This document shows positions 1-9,056 of a stretch of DNA of 64,000 nt, piece after piece. The stretch's first letter is position 1. Every line of letters starts with the position of its first letter. Origin of the DNA: Kribbibacterium absianum (GTDB taxonomy: Bacteria > Actinomycetota > Coriobacteriia > Coriobacteriales > Atopobiaceae); assembly GCF_030067705.1 (NCBI RefSeq), contig NZ_JASJEX010000001.1:62001-126000 (forward strand). Direction: 5' to 3'. Both the position numbers and the translations under genes were made by a program. A model generated the notes under the pieces. The model saw nothing but the letters and a program-made list of their open reading frames with translations. It ran no database searches and was not told the DNA's origin.

Positions 1-230
1 CCCGTCACCTGGACCTCCAGCTGACCGAGGACGAGGTCAAGACCGAGTTCGCCGACGTCTACGGCGTCAAGGACGTCGACAAGGTCATGGCCGACTTCAA
101 GAAGAACGGGCAGATGCCCGCCGTCCGTCAGACCATCCGCCGCTCTCGCGCTGTCAAGTGGCTGCTCGACACCGCGGAGGTCACCGAGGTGGACGAGGTG
201 GCGGAGAAGCGGGCCGCCGACAACCAGTAA
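1..230 (+). CDS. tig: Trigger factor, C-terminal end (partial)
   Basis: The open frame runs in from the left edge (codons start at base 3) and stops with TAA at 228-230. The 75 visible residues end in a helical, charged tail ([20 protein letters not shown]) typical of the C-terminal chaperone domain of trigger factor, the ribosome-bound peptidyl-prolyl isomerase that receives nascent chains. The order tig-clpP-clpX is a classic bacterial arrangement and supports the call. The N-terminal ribosome-binding and PPIase domains lie outside the window. Confidence 0.85.
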   Translation, partial: RHLDLQLTEDEVKTEFADVYGVKDVDKVMADFKKNGQMPAVRQTIRRSRAVKWLLDTAEVTEVDEVAEKRAADNQ

Positions 231-243
231 CCCCGCACCTCTA

Positions 244-265
244 CCGGGGCGCGTCTGCGCCCCGG
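244..265 (+). other. GC-rich hairpin between tig and clpP
   Basis: A perfect 9-bp stem (CCGGGGCGC / GCGCCCCGG) with a GTCT loop. No run of T follows, so it is more likely an attenuator or mRNA-processing stem separating tig from clpPX than a strong terminator. Confidence 0.5.
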
Positions 266-289
266 GTCTTGTGGGAGAAAGGATGCGCA

Positions 290-910
290 GTGGTCAACCC
301 AGCCAAGAACATCCCGAACATTCCCTACGTTATCGAGCAAACGCCGCGCGGCGAGCGCTCCTATGACATTTACTCGCGCCTGCTCAACGACCGCATCGTC
401 TTCCTCGGCGAGCAGGTGGACTCCAACTCCGCGAATCTGGTGATCGCGCAGCTGCTGCACCTGGAGAGCCAGGACCCGGACAAGGACATCTCGCTCTACA
501 TCAACTCGCCCGGCGGCGACATCTATTCCGGCATGGGCATCATCGACACGATGAACTACATCAAGCCGGACGTCTCGACCATCTGCGTCGGCATGGCCGC
601 GTCGATGGGCGCCGTCATCCTCGCTGCGGGCACCGAGGGCAAGCGGTACTGCCTGCCCAACTCCATGGTCCTGATCCACCAGCCGTCGAGCGGCGTGCAG
701 GGCCAGCAGACGGACATCAACATCGTCGCCCAGGAGACCTCCTACCTGCGCGACCACCTCAATCACATGCTGTCCGACTACACCGGCCAACCTGTCGAGC
801 GGATTCAGCAGGACACCGAGCGCGACAACTATATGCGCGCCCAGGAGGCCATGGAGTACGGGCTCGTGGACAAGGTGATCGCCTCCCGCGTCGACCCGAA
901 TGAGGGGTAG
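290..910 (+). CDS. clpP: ATP-dependent Clp protease proteolytic subunit
   Basis: Serine protease that forms the double-ring chamber degrading substrates unfolded by ClpX. 206 residues, the usual ClpP length. The catalytic triad is visible: Ser105 in GMAASMGA, His130 in MVLIHQP and Asp179 in TERDNYM, with the substrate-binding INSPGG loop near residue 71. I chose GTG at 290 because it follows a purine-rich site (GGGAGAAAGGA, 273-283) at good spacing and gives the normal N-terminus; the frame is open further upstream. clpX follows after 2 bases, so the two are cotranscribed. Only one clpP copy is seen here, although many actinobacteria carry two. Confidence 0.95.
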   Translation: MVNPAKNIPNIPYVIEQTPRGERSYDIYSRLLNDRIVFLGEQVDSNSANLVIAQLLHLESQDPDKDISLYINSPGGDIYSGMGIIDTMNYIKPDVSTICVGMAASMGAVILAAGTEGKRYCLPNSMVLIHQPSSGVQGQQTDINIVAQETSYLRDHLNHMLSDYTGQPVERIQQDTERDNYMRAQEAMEYGLVDKVIASRVDPNEG

Positions 911-912
911 CG

Positions 913-2223
913 ATGTCGGATTTTGACCACGACCACGACCACGACGACAAGCAGCTCCACTGCTCGTTCTGCGGCCGCACTCGCGACCAGGTGCAGAAGC
1001 TCGTGCAGGGGCCTGCCGGCGTGTTCATCTGCGACGAGTGCATCAGCACCTGCAGCGAGATGATCAACGCCGACCTCCCGCCCGAGGAGGCCGCCACAGG
1101 GATGCTCATCGAGCACCTGCCCACGCCGCACGAGATCTACGACGAGCTGAGCGAGTACGTGATGGGTCAGGAGGCGGCCAAGCGCGCGATGAGCGTGGCC
1201 GTCTACAACCATTACCGCCGCATCATGAACGGGCCGTCCGGCGCCGCGCAGCCCGCAGCCTTCGATGAGGACCACGAGGAGGTCGAGCTCGCGAAGAGCA
1301 ACATCCTGCTGCTCGGCCCCACCGGCACCGGCAAGACGCTTCTGGCCCAGACGCTCGCGCGCTTCCTCGAGGTGCCGTTCGCCATCGCGGACGCCACCAC
1401 CCTCACCGAGGCGGGGTACGTGGGCGAGGACGTCGAGAACATCCTGCTCAAGCTCATCAACGCCGCCGACGGCGACGTCGAGCGCGCGCAGGTGGGCATC
1501 GTCTACGTGGACGAGATCGACAAGATCGCCCACAAGGCGGAGAACTTCTCGATCACGCGCGACGTGTCCGGCGAGGGCGTGCAGCAGGCCCTGCTCAAGA
1601 TCCTCGAGGGCACGATGGCGAGCGTCCCGCCCCAGGGCGGTCGCAAGCACCCGCAGCAGGAGCTCATCTCGATCGACACCACCAACATCCTGTTCATCTG
1701 TGGCGGCGCGTTCGTCGGGCTCGACAAGATCGTGGCGGACCGCATCGGCAAGAAGGGCATCGGCTTCGGCACCGACCTTGGCGCCCGCGTGGAGGAGGCT
1801 GAGGACGAGCTGATGAGCCAGGTGGCGCCGGAGGACCTTCACAAGTTCGGCCTCATCCCCGAGTTCATCGGGCGTATCCCGGTGGTGACCAACACGCAGC
1901 AGCTCACCGAGGACGACCTCATGGACATCCTCACGACGCCCAAGAACGCGCTCGTCAAGCAGTACAAGCGCATGTTCGAGATCGAGGGCGTGGACCTCGA
2001 GTTCGAGGACGACGCGCTGCGCGAGATCGTCGCCAAGGCCATCGAGCGCAACACCGGCGCCCGCGGTCTCCGCGCCATCTGCGAGGAGGTGCTCCAGGAC
2101 ACGATGTTCGACATCCCGTCCGAGTTGGACGTGGTGCGCGTGGTCGTGACCAAGGAGTCCGTGGACGGCTTGGAGCAGCCACGGCGCATCACCGCCGAGG
2201 TCGCCCGGGAGCTTGCGTCCTAG
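913..2223 (+). CDS. clpX: Clp protease ATPase subunit ClpX
   Basis: AAA+ unfoldase that recognises tagged substrates and feeds them to ClpP. 436 residues. The N-terminal zinc-binding domain has Cys17, Cys20, Cys40 and Cys43. Walker A is GPTGTGKT at 135-142 and Walker B is VYVDEID with the acidic pair at 200-201. The ClpP-docking IGF tripeptide lies in KKGIGFG near residue 280. An Asp/His run ([10 protein letters not shown]) precedes the zinc domain and is not part of the conserved core. The RBS (GAGGGG) overlaps the end of clpP. A strong hairpin follows the stop, closing the operon. Confidence 0.97.
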   Translation: MSDFDHDHDHDDKQLHCSFCGRTRDQVQKLVQGPAGVFICDECISTCSEMINADLPPEEAATGMLIEHLPTPHEIYDELSEYVMGQEAAKRAMSVAVYNHYRRIMNGPSGAAQPAAFDEDHEEVELAKSNILLLGPTGTGKTLLAQTLARFLEVPFAIADATTLTEAGYVGEDVENILLKLINAADGDVERAQVGIVYVDEIDKIAHKAENFSITRDVSGEGVQQALLKILEGTMASVPPQGGRKHPQQELISIDTTNILFICGGAFVGLDKIVADRIGKKGIGFGTDLGARVEEAEDELMSQVAPEDLHKFGLIPEFIGRIPVVTNTQQLTEDDLMDILTTPKNALVKQYKRMFEIEGVDLEFEDDALREIVAKAIERNTGARGLRAICEEVLQDTMFDIPSELDVVRVVVTKESVDGLEQPRRITAEVARELAS

Positions 2224-2250
2224 GGGCGCCGCTTGTGACAGAGAGAACAG

Positions 2251-2285
2251 GAAACGGCGTCCCTCAGGGGCGCCGTTTCTCGTGG
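2251..2285 (+). terminator. Terminator of clpPX
   Basis: Perfect 9-bp stem GAAACGGCG (2251-2259) / CGCCGTTTC (2271-2279) with an 11-nt loop; the right arm ends in a short T tract. It lies 28 bases after the clpX stop. Confidence 0.7.
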
Positions 2286-2306
2286 GGTTGTGTTTCTCGT
2301 TTTGGC

Positions 2307-2321
2307 GTGGACATGGTCCAC
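2307..2321. promoter_or_regulatory. Perfect palindrome upstream of the M18 aminopeptidase
   Basis: GTGGACATGGTCCAC is a 6+3+6 inverted repeat, with a TATAAC (-10-like) hexamer at 2339-2344. Its size and position suit an operator. GTGGAC is also the end motif of the R1 repeats, so it may be a solitary repeat remnant. No protein partner can be named. Confidence 0.35.
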
Positions 2322-2394
2322 GATCTCCCGGCGAGCGGTATAACCAGTCCGTTGGCGCAGGCGGCGCGGGAGCGCCCGAGACGACGGAGGGTCC

Positions 2395-3786
2395 ATGGAG
2401 CGAGAGAACGCCTGGAAGCGCTTGTCCGAGGAGCAGCTGGCGGAGCTCGAGGAGCTGAACGACAACTACCGCACCTTCATCAGCGAGAACAAGACCGAGC
2501 GCGAGTGCGTCCAGGCCGCCGTCCGACTGGCGGAGGCCGCCGGCTACGTCCCGCTCGACGACCTGGTCCGTGCCGGCACTCCTGTGACGCCCGGTACGAA
2601 GGTCTACGTGAACACCCGCGGCAAGGCCCTGACGCTCTTCAACGTGGGCACCGAGCCGCTCGAGGGCGGCCTCAACATCCTCGGCGCGCACGTCGACAGC
2701 CCGCGCCTCGACATCAAGCAGAACCCGCTCTACGAGAAGTACGACCTGGCGCTGGCCGACACCCACTACTACGGGGGCCTCAAGCCCACGCTCTGGGTCG
2801 CCACCCCGCTCGCGATCCATGGCGTCATCGTCAAGAAGGACGGCACGACGATCCCGGTGCGCGTGGGCGAGGACCCGAACGACCCGGTGTTCTGCATCTC
2901 CGACCTGTTGATCCACCTGGCCTCCGAGCAGATGAAGAAGCCGCTCGCCGAAGCAGTGGACGCCGAGAACCTCGATGTGATCCTCGGGAGCCGCCCGCTC
3001 GTCGTCGAGGGCGACGAGCTGGAGCAGAAGAACCCGGTCAAGGGCCTCTTGCTCGACATCCTCGCCAAGCGGCTGGGCATCGAGGAGGAGGACCTGCTCT
3101 CCGCCGAGCTCGAGGTGGTGCCGGCGGGCCCGGCCCGCGACATGGGCCTCGACCGCTCGATGATCCTCGGCTACGGCCACGACGACCGCGTGTGCGCCGC
3201 CACGTCCCTCTACGCCCAGTTGGCCGAGGAGAACGTCGCGCGCACGAGCTGCTGCATCCTGGTGGACAAGGAGGAGATCGGCTCCGTCGGCGCCACCGGC
3301 ATGCAGGCCCACTACTTCGAGAACGCCCTCGCCGAGCTCATGGAACTCGCGGGCGAGGGCGGCGGCCTCAAGCTGCGCCGCGCCCTGGCCAACTCGCGCA
3401 TGCTGTCGAGCGACGTGTCGGCAGCCATCGACCCGGCCTACGCCGACCGCTTCGAGGAGAAGAACGCCGCCGTGCTCGGCCACGGCCTCTGCTTCAACAA
3501 GTTCACCGGGTCTCGCGGCAAGGGCGGCTCCAACGACGCCGACGCCGAGTACATGGCCTTCATCCGCTCGGTGATGGACGGCGCCGACGTCGCGTTCCAG
3601 ACCTGCGAGCTCGGGCGCGTCAACGCCGGCGGCGGTGGCACGATCGCGTACATCATGGCGCTCTACGGCATGGAGGTCATCGACTCGGGCGTGGCCGTGC
3701 TGTCGATGCACTCGCTGTGGGAGGTCGTCTCGAAGGTCGACGTTTACGAGGCCTATCGCGGGTACCGCGCCTTCCTCCAGGCCTAA
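2395..3786 (+). CDS. M18 family zinc aminopeptidase
   Basis: Predicted cytosolic dinuclear-zinc aminopeptidase that removes N-terminal residues from peptides; it would act downstream of ClpXP. 463 residues, normal for bacterial M18 enzymes. Visible motifs: the metal-site HVDSPR near residue 100, the DKEEIGSVGATG segment with the catalytic Glu pair near residue 290, and a late MHSLWE metal site near 440. There is no signal peptide. The ATG at 2395 follows GGAGG. The gene stands alone between the clpPX terminator and an R1 repeat cluster that begins four bases after its stop. Confidence 0.9.
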   Translation: MERENAWKRLSEEQLAELEELNDNYRTFISENKTERECVQAAVRLAEAAGYVPLDDLVRAGTPVTPGTKVYVNTRGKALTLFNVGTEPLEGGLNILGAHVDSPRLDIKQNPLYEKYDLALADTHYYGGLKPTLWVATPLAIHGVIVKKDGTTIPVRVGEDPNDPVFCISDLLIHLASEQMKKPLAEAVDAENLDVILGSRPLVVEGDELEQKNPVKGLLLDILAKRLGIEEEDLLSAELEVVPAGPARDMGLDRSMILGYGHDDRVCAATSLYAQLAEENVARTSCCILVDKEEIGSVGATGMQAHYFENALAELMELAGEGGGLKLRRALANSRMLSSDVSAAIDPAYADRFEEKNAAVLGHGLCFNKFTGSRGKGGSNDADAEYMAFIRSVMDGADVAFQTCELGRVNAGGGGTIAYIMALYGMEVIDSGVAVLSMHSLWEVVSKVDVYEAYRGYRAFLQA

Positions 3787-3789
3787 GTC

Positions 3790-3899
3790 TGGACGCTTCG
3801 GTCAAAGCTCAATGTCCACGCTCCAGGGGACTAAAGCGTGGACAAATGGCTCTGACCGAAGCGTCCAACCGTGGACAAATGGCTTTGACCGAAGCGTCC
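3790..3899. repeat. R1 repeat cluster: hairpin plus one tandem unit
   Basis: Three copies of the 33-bp R1 unit. The unit has ends GGACGCTT and GTCCACG and a variable middle. Copy 1 (3790-3822) points left and copies 2 and 3 (3835-3867, 3868-3899) point right. Copies 1 and 2 form a long imperfect hairpin around a 12-nt loop (3823-3834). The TGGAC motifs of copies 2 and 3 are exactly 33 bp apart. Confidence 0.9.
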
Positions 3900-4001
3900 G
3901 CGGACCGTGGGTGCCGTTTGACCGTGAATGCCGTTCACATTGGGGCACGAACCATACTTCTCGGTGAAGCGTGAGACGGGCGCAGGGGAAGGCGGGGCTC
4001 C

Positions 4002-5822
4002 ATGGACGGCACGGGTCTGCAGGCGTTCTATCGTGGCGACGAGTTCGACGCGTACGAGTACCTCGGCTGCCATTACGAGCCACAGGCCACGACGTTCCGG
4101 GTCTTCGCGCCGGCCGCTGCGGGCGTCGACCTGATCGGCGACTTCAACCAGTGGCAGCCCGTGGCCATGAGCCAGGTCTACGACGGCAACTTCTACGAGC
4201 TCGCCGTCCCTGGCGTGGAGCTCGGGCAGTTCTACAAGTACCGCGTCCATCAGCAGGACGGCCGCGTCGTGGATCACATGGACCCCTACGGCTACGGCAT
4301 GGAGCTGCGCCCCAACACGGCGTCGGTCGTGCGGACGCTCGACTGCCACGAGTTCCACGACAAGGCCTGGATGGATTGCCGAAGCCGCTGCTACGACCGA
4401 CCGCTCAACATCTACGAGGTCCACGCGGGCTCGTGGCGCACCCGCGAGGGGGCAGAGACCGTCGAGGAGGGCTGGCTCACCTACGACGAGCTCGCACAGC
4501 GGCTGCCTGCCTACGCCAAGCAGCATGGCTTCACGCACATCGAGCTCATGCCCCTCTGCGAGTATCCCTCCGACGAGTCCTGGGGCTATCAGGGCTACGG
4601 CTTCTTCGCGCCCACCGCGCGGTACGGGGACGTGGCCGGGCTCAAGGCGCTCGTCGATGCCTGTCACCAGGAGGGCGTCGGCGTGCTGCTCGACTTTGCG
4701 GCCGTGCACTTCGCGGTGAACGACTACGGCCTCGGCACTTTCGACGGCACGGCGCTCTACGAGTTCCCCTCGGCGGACGTGGGCTACAACGAGTGGGGGA
4801 GCAAGAACTTCAACCACTCGCACCCCATCGTTCGGAGCTTCCTGCAGTCCTCCGTGCACTACTGGCTCGCCGAGTACCACATGGACGGCGTGCGCGTGGA
4901 CGCGGTCAGCAACCTCATCTACTGGCAGGGCGACCCCGGGCGCGGCGTCAACGCCGGCGCGGTGCAGTTCCTGCAGAACCTGAACGACGGCATCCACCGC
5001 CTGGAGCCCACGGCCATCATGGCCGCGGAGGACTCCACCAACTATCCCGGCGTCACGCATCCCACGCACAAGGGCGGCCTCGGTTTCGACTACAAGTGGG
5101 ACATGGGCTGGATGAACGACACGCTCGACTACTTCCGGCTGCCGCCCATCGCACGCCAGGGCGCCTACCACAAGCTCACGTTCTCGATGATGTACTTCTA
5201 CGACGAGCGCTACCTGCTGCCGTTCTCCCACGACGAGACCGTGCGCGGCAAGGCGACCATCGTGCAGAAGATGAACGGCCAGTACGAGGGCAAGTTCTCG
5301 CAGGCCAGGGCGCTCTATGCCTACATGTACGCGCACCCGGGCAAGAAGCTCGACTTCATGGGCAACGAGCTCGGCCAGATGCGCGAGTGGGACGAGAAAC
5401 GCGAACAGGACTGGATGCTCCTGAGCTACCCGGTGCACGACGCGTTCCGCACGTTCCGGGACGAGCTGTCGAGGCTGTACGACGACGCGCCGGCGCTGAG
5501 CCAGCAGGACTACCAGCCGCACGGCTTCGAGTGGGTGGACTGCAGCGCCGAGACGCCCTGCTGCTACGCGTTCGAGCGACGCGCACAGGGCCAGCGAATC
5601 CTCTGCGCGTTCAACTTCGGCGACCTGCCCCGCGCCTACGAGCTCGCGCCCGAGGGCGTCGGGACGCTCGAGGAGCTGCTCGACACCGACTGGCAGAGGT
5701 TCGGCGGCGCGACGGCGTGCGCGCCGGTCGCGCTCGAGCCCGAAAAGGACCGCGTGACGCTCGAGCTGGCGCCCTTCTCGGCGCAGTTCTGGCTCGTGAA
5801 CGAGAAGGCTCCCGAGGAGTAG
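4002..5822 (+). CDS. glgB: 1,4-alpha-glucan branching enzyme
   Basis: GH13 enzyme that introduces alpha-1,6 branches into glycogen. 606 residues, compatible with a short form without the extra N1 module. An N-terminal CBM48 (RVFAPAAAGVDLIGDFNQW) is followed by the TIM barrel with nucleophile Asp300 in DGVRVDAV, acid/base Glu343 in MAAEDST and the transition-state-stabilising FSHDE near residue 410, then a C-terminal beta domain. The ATG at 4002 follows a GGGGAAGGCGGGG stretch. The gene is monocistronic, separated from the upstream aminopeptidase by R1 repeats. No other glycogen gene is in the window. Confidence 0.93.
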   Translation: MDGTGLQAFYRGDEFDAYEYLGCHYEPQATTFRVFAPAAAGVDLIGDFNQWQPVAMSQVYDGNFYELAVPGVELGQFYKYRVHQQDGRVVDHMDPYGYGMELRPNTASVVRTLDCHEFHDKAWMDCRSRCYDRPLNIYEVHAGSWRTREGAETVEEGWLTYDELAQRLPAYAKQHGFTHIELMPLCEYPSDESWGYQGYGFFAPTARYGDVAGLKALVDACHQEGVGVLLDFAAVHFAVNDYGLGTFDGTALYEFPSADVGYNEWGSKNFNHSHPIVRSFLQSSVHYWLAEYHMDGVRVDAVSNLIYWQGDPGRGVNAGAVQFLQNLNDGIHRLEPTAIMAAEDSTNYPGVTHPTHKGGLGFDYKWDMGWMNDTLDYFRLPPIARQGAYHKLTFSMMYFYDERYLLPFSHDETVRGKATIVQKMNGQYEGKFSQARALYAYMYAHPGKKLDFMGNELGQMREWDEKREQDWMLLSYPVHDAFRTFRDELSRLYDDAPALSQQDYQPHGFEWVDCSAETPCCYAFERRAQGQRILCAFNFGDLPRAYELAPEGVGTLEELLDTDWQRFGGATACAPVALEPEKDRVTLELAPFSAQFWLVNEKAPEE

Positions 5823-5832
5823 CGGCCCCGCG

Positions 5833-6756
5833 CTACCCGCAGCAGACCGTCTCCACGAAGTCGGCTACATCGTCGAAGACCAGCCGGCGGTCCCTCTCAT
5901 TGAGGATCTCATGGCGCATGCCCTCATAGAGCTTGCCGGTCACGTTCGCGTAGCCACGGTCGCGCAGGAACTGCTGCGACTCCCGCCACTTCTCGGCGCC
6001 GCCGATTACGGGGTCGTCCGCCCCGGCGATGAAGAGGATCGGTAGGTCGGGGTTCTCCCGGGTCCAGCCCTCCGCGTCGAACGCGTGCGTGATGAGGAGC
6101 ATCAGGTTCTTGTAGCCGTTGAGCGTGAAGCCGAAGCCGTCGAGGGGGTTCGCGACGTAGGCGAGGACGTTCTCCTCGTTCGCAGAGAGCCACCGGAGCT
6201 CGTGGTCGCCAGGGAGCCCCTTGTTGTAGGGGCCGAACACCAGGCCCCGCACGAGGCCGGACTTGGCGCGGTCCCCCTTCACGGCCGTCACGGTCGCGAC
6301 CGCGGCCAGCCCCAGGCCCGTGGCGGCGTTGTTGAACGGCGCGCCGCACAGCACGAGGCCCTGGATGTCCCTGTCGTGCTCCTTGAGGAACACGCGCGCC
6401 ACGAGCGAGCCCATCGAGTGGCCGAAGAGCACGAGCGGCTCGTCGGGCCAGCGGCGCCTCAGCACGGCTTGCACGGCCACGACGTCGTCGACGATGGCCT
6501 GGGCGGAGTCGTCGTAGAAGTAGCCGAGGTCGTCGGGGCTCCGAACGCTCTGGCCGTGGCCGCGGTGGTCGTGGATCACGCTCGCGAAGCCGCGCTCGGC
6601 GAGGAACTCCATCAGCGGGAGGTAGCGCTCCTTGTGCTCCTCCATGCCGTGCGAGAACTGCACGAGCCCGCGCACGGGGCCCCGTGGCTCGACGACGATG
6701 CAGCTCAGCTCCAGCCCATCGAAGGGGGAGACGACGGAGAACTCCTCGGTGCGCAT
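5833..6756 (-). CDS. Alpha/beta hydrolase, monoacylglycerol lipase-like
   Basis: Predicted serine hydrolase of the lysophospholipase/monoacylglycerol lipase group (Hydrolase_4). 307 residues from the ATG at 6756, chosen because GAGAGGAG stands five bases upstream; the open frame extends further without an RBS. Features: oxyanion-region SHGMEEHKERY near residue 35, DHRGHGQS near 63-70, nucleophile Ser114 in FGHSMGS, a late Asp in AGADDPV and His in GMRHE. No signal peptide. It converges on glgB with a 10-base gap and lies downstream of the zinc-ribbon gene, from which a terminator separates it. Confidence 0.82.
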   Translation of the reverse strand: MRTEEFSVVSPFDGLELSCIVVEPRGPVRGLVQFSHGMEEHKERYLPLMEFLAERGFASVIHDHRGHGQSVRSPDDLGYFYDDSAQAIVDDVVAVQAVLRRRWPDEPLVLFGHSMGSLVARVFLKEHDRDIQGLVLCGAPFNNAATGLGLAAVATVTAVKGDRAKSGLVRGLVFGPYNKGLPGDHELRWLSANEENVLAYVANPLDGFGFTLNGYKNLMLLITHAFDAEGWTRENPDLPILFIAGADDPVIGGAEKWRESQQFLRDRGYANVTGKLYEGMRHEILNERDRRLVFDDVADFVETVCCG

Positions 6757-6802
6757 GGGGCTCCTCTCGGGTTCGTATCGGAATCGCTGAATACATCCTA
6801 GA

Positions 6803-6836
6803 CAAAACGAGCCGGCGCCATGGGGACGCCGGCTCG
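6803..6836 (-). terminator. Rho-independent terminator after the zinc-ribbon gene
   Basis: On the minus strand CGAGCCGGCG (6836-6827) pairs with CGCCGGCTCG (6817-6808), followed by TTTT. It ends the upstream 86-residue gene and precedes the lipase RBS. Confidence 0.85.
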
Positions 6837-6856
6837 AACAATCTATGACGTGCACC

Positions 6857-7117
6857 CTACAGCACGAAGTACATGGCCACGACCACCGCGCACACCAGGA
6901 GCAGCACGCCCCAAACGGCGTTGGCCATGCGGATCCCGTCCAACGATGACATCTTGTCGGCGACCTTCTTGACCGGGGGCGCCGGGTCGACGATCAGGGC
7001 CGGCATCGAGAACGCGATCTCGCCGGAGGCCGGCTCCTCAATGGGCAGCTCCCCGCCACACGTGGGGCAATAGCCGGTGTCGTTCGAGACTTCGCGGTGG
7101 CAATTTGGGCAGCGCAT
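6857..7117 (-). CDS. Zinc-ribbon protein with C-terminal membrane anchor
   Basis: Small protein of 86 residues with an N-terminal zinc ribbon (Cys3, Cys6, Cys17, Cys20), an acidic/proline linker and one C-terminal membrane helix (about residues 66-85) ending at the C-terminus. This is a tail-anchored architecture with the ribbon in the cytoplasm. Proteins of this plan are common in Coriobacteriia and Firmicutes, but I cannot assign a function. The RBS GGAAGGAG is well placed before the ATG. Confidence 0.75.
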   Translation of the reverse strand: MRCPNCHREVSNDTGYCPTCGGELPIEEPASGEIAFSMPALIVDPAPPVKKVADKMSSLDGIRMANAVWGVLLLVCAVVVAMYFVL

Positions 7118-7357
7118 CGGGTCTCCTTCCGCTCGTCACTCTCGGGGCATCAGGTTGCTTATAGCTACCATACACGATGTCTTCACAATTGTGCGACGGA
7201 TTGGGAAAAGGAGGGCGTCCTCTCGCGAACCCGTCTCTCACAATGGCCAAGGTGTTCCATGCACAACGCTGGGCTGTCGAGGGTTCTTCGCTGCATCGCG
7301 GTTGTGTGTCTTATACAGAGCTTTGCCCAGCAACGGCCGAACGATGCGGGGGGATCC

Positions 7358-8305
7358 GTGAGCGGTAGAACCGATCTGTCGATGAGAGAGCAACTGGGGC
7401 GGCTGGCCCGGTCCGCCGGGTTCTGCAAGGTCCTGCTCGTGTGTTGCGCGCTCATCTGGGGCTCCTCGTTCTTCCTGATGAAGGACGTGATGGACCTCGT
7501 GCCGCCGTTCTGGCTGCTCGCCATCCGCTTCACGATGGCCGTGGCCCTCATGCTCGTCGTGTTCTGGAAGCAGTTCAGCTCTCACCTGGACCGGCGGACC
7601 ATCTCGGTGGGCCTCGTGATCGGGTTCCTCGAATGGGCGGGCTACGCGGTGCAGACGCTCGGGCTCACGCTGACCACTCCGGGCAAGAACGCGTTTCTCA
7701 CCGGCACCTACTGCGTGATGGTGCCGTTCTGCGCGTGGCTCCTCGGGATGGGGCGCCCGAAGCGCTACGACGTCGTGGCGGCGTTCGTGTGTTTGGCCGG
7801 GCTTGGGCTCGTCGCGCTCGACAACGGGTTCCCGCTCAACGCCGGGGACCTGCTCACGTTGCTCGGCGCGGTGTTCTATGCGCTGCAGCTGGTGGTGGTG
7901 GCCAAGGAGGGCCAGGAGCTCGACGTCTGGGCGATAACCGCCTGGCAGTTCATCGTGATGGCGCTCGCGTCTTTGGTCTGCGGACTGGTCTGGGAGCAGC
8001 CGCCGGCGATCTCGACGCTCCTGGAGCCGAACGTGTTCTGGCCGTTCGTGTACTTCGGCGTGGTCTGCTCGTTCTTCTGCCTCACGGTGCTCAATTACGC
8101 GTTCACCAAGGTGGACCCCACCGAGGGCGGCATCCTCTCGTCCCTCGAGTCGCCGAGCGGCGTGCTCTTCAGCGTGCTGGCCGGCCGTGAGGTCCTGACC
8201 GGGCGTCTGGTGTCCGGGTTCGCGCTGATCTTCCTGGCGGTGCTCATCTCGAACGCCTACCCAGCGTGGCAGGAACGGTGGCAGGCGAGAAAGGCGCGAA
8301 GATGA
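7358..8305 (+). CDS. EamA/DMT family transporter
   Basis: Predicted ten-helix drug/metabolite transporter built from two EamA repeats (for example ALIWGSSFFLMKDVMDLVPPFW in the first and the VVCSFFCLTVLNYAFTKVDPT region in the second). The substrate is unknown; relatives export amino acids or metabolites. I prefer GTG at 7358 (315 residues), which follows GCGGGGGGAT; ATG at 7382 is the alternative. The frame is open upstream to 7097, but that part reads as non-coding. Its TGA overlaps the ATG of the next gene (ATGA), so transporter and HAD phosphatase are translationally coupled. Confidence 0.82.
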   Translation: MSGRTDLSMREQLGRLARSAGFCKVLLVCCALIWGSSFFLMKDVMDLVPPFWLLAIRFTMAVALMLVVFWKQFSSHLDRRTISVGLVIGFLEWAGYAVQTLGLTLTTPGKNAFLTGTYCVMVPFCAWLLGMGRPKRYDVVAAFVCLAGLGLVALDNGFPLNAGDLLTLLGAVFYALQLVVVAKEGQELDVWAITAWQFIVMALASLVCGLVWEQPPAISTLLEPNVFWPFVYFGVVCSFFCLTVLNYAFTKVDPTEGGILSSLESPSGVLFSVLAGREVLTGRLVSGFALIFLAVLISNAYPAWQERWQARKARR

Positions 8306-8946
8306 CGATGGCGAACCTGGCTGCCGCGCTGTTCGATTTCGACGGCGTGGTGGCGGACACCGAGCCCCTGGTCTCTGCTCAGGACCTCGAGGCGTTCCGA
8401 ACCTTTGGCATCGAGCCCACCTGGGACGAGCTCTACTCGTTCGTGGGCACGGACGGCTACGGGCCGGCGCGCGCCGTGTTCGAGAGGTACGGCGTGGACG
8501 CGACGTTCGACGACCTGCGGAGCCCGGAGCGCCACGCGGACCGCATCGAGGTGTACCTGGACCCGTCGCTCGACGCAATGCCGGGGATCCGCGAGTTCAT
8601 CGCCGGCCTACGGGAGCGCGGGCTGAAGACGGCGCTCGTGTCGACGTCGCCGGCGCGGCACCTGCTCGCCGGGCTCAACCGGCTGGGGATGACGAGCTGC
8701 TTCGACGCGATCGTCTCGGGCGACCTCACCGAGCGGCACAAGCCGGACCCGGAGCCGTACGCGCGGGCGTGCGAGCTGCTCGGCGTGGTGCCGGGGGAGT
8801 GCGTGGCCTTCGACGACTCGCCGTCGGGCATCGCGAGCGCCAAGGCGGCCGGCTGCTACGTGGTGGGGTTCACCGGGTCGGTGGTGCGCCAGGACACCTC
8901 CGAGGCCGACGAGACGCTCGCGTCCTTTGAGGGCCTCGTGCTGTAG
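8302..8946 (+). CDS. HAD-superfamily hydrolase (beta-phosphoglucomutase/phosphatase type)
   Basis: 214-residue haloacid-dehalogenase-like phosphatase. Motif I DFDGVVADTE gives nucleophile Asp12 and acid Asp14; motif II is STS near residue 116, motif III a Lys near 150 and motif IV FDDSPSGIASAKAAG near 172. A helical cap (residues 20-90) places it with subfamily I phosphatases and beta-phosphoglucomutases. It starts at the ATG overlapping the transporter stop. The substrate is unknown; coupling to an EamA carrier hints at metabolite disposal or import processing. Confidence 0.8.
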   Translation: MTMANLAAALFDFDGVVADTEPLVSAQDLEAFRTFGIEPTWDELYSFVGTDGYGPARAVFERYGVDATFDDLRSPERHADRIEVYLDPSLDAMPGIREFIAGLRERGLKTALVSTSPARHLLAGLNRLGMTSCFDAIVSGDLTERHKPDPEPYARACELLGVVPGECVAFDDSPSGIASAKAAGCYVVGFTGSVVRQDTSEADETLASFEGLVL

Positions 8947-9056
8947 CGCGCCGCTCGCCGGACCTGTGCCGCCGATCCCGGCCTCGAGTGCAGGATTCTG
9001 GTTCGACGGGTTATAAGGCATCGTGTTGCATATCTGTGCTCAGGAGGCGATGTCTT

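Noticed and set aside
829-3711. 960-codon minus-strand open frame opposite clpX and the aminopeptidase
   Set aside because: Antisense shadow of high-GC genes; low-complexity Ala/Arg/Val/His composition and no homology.
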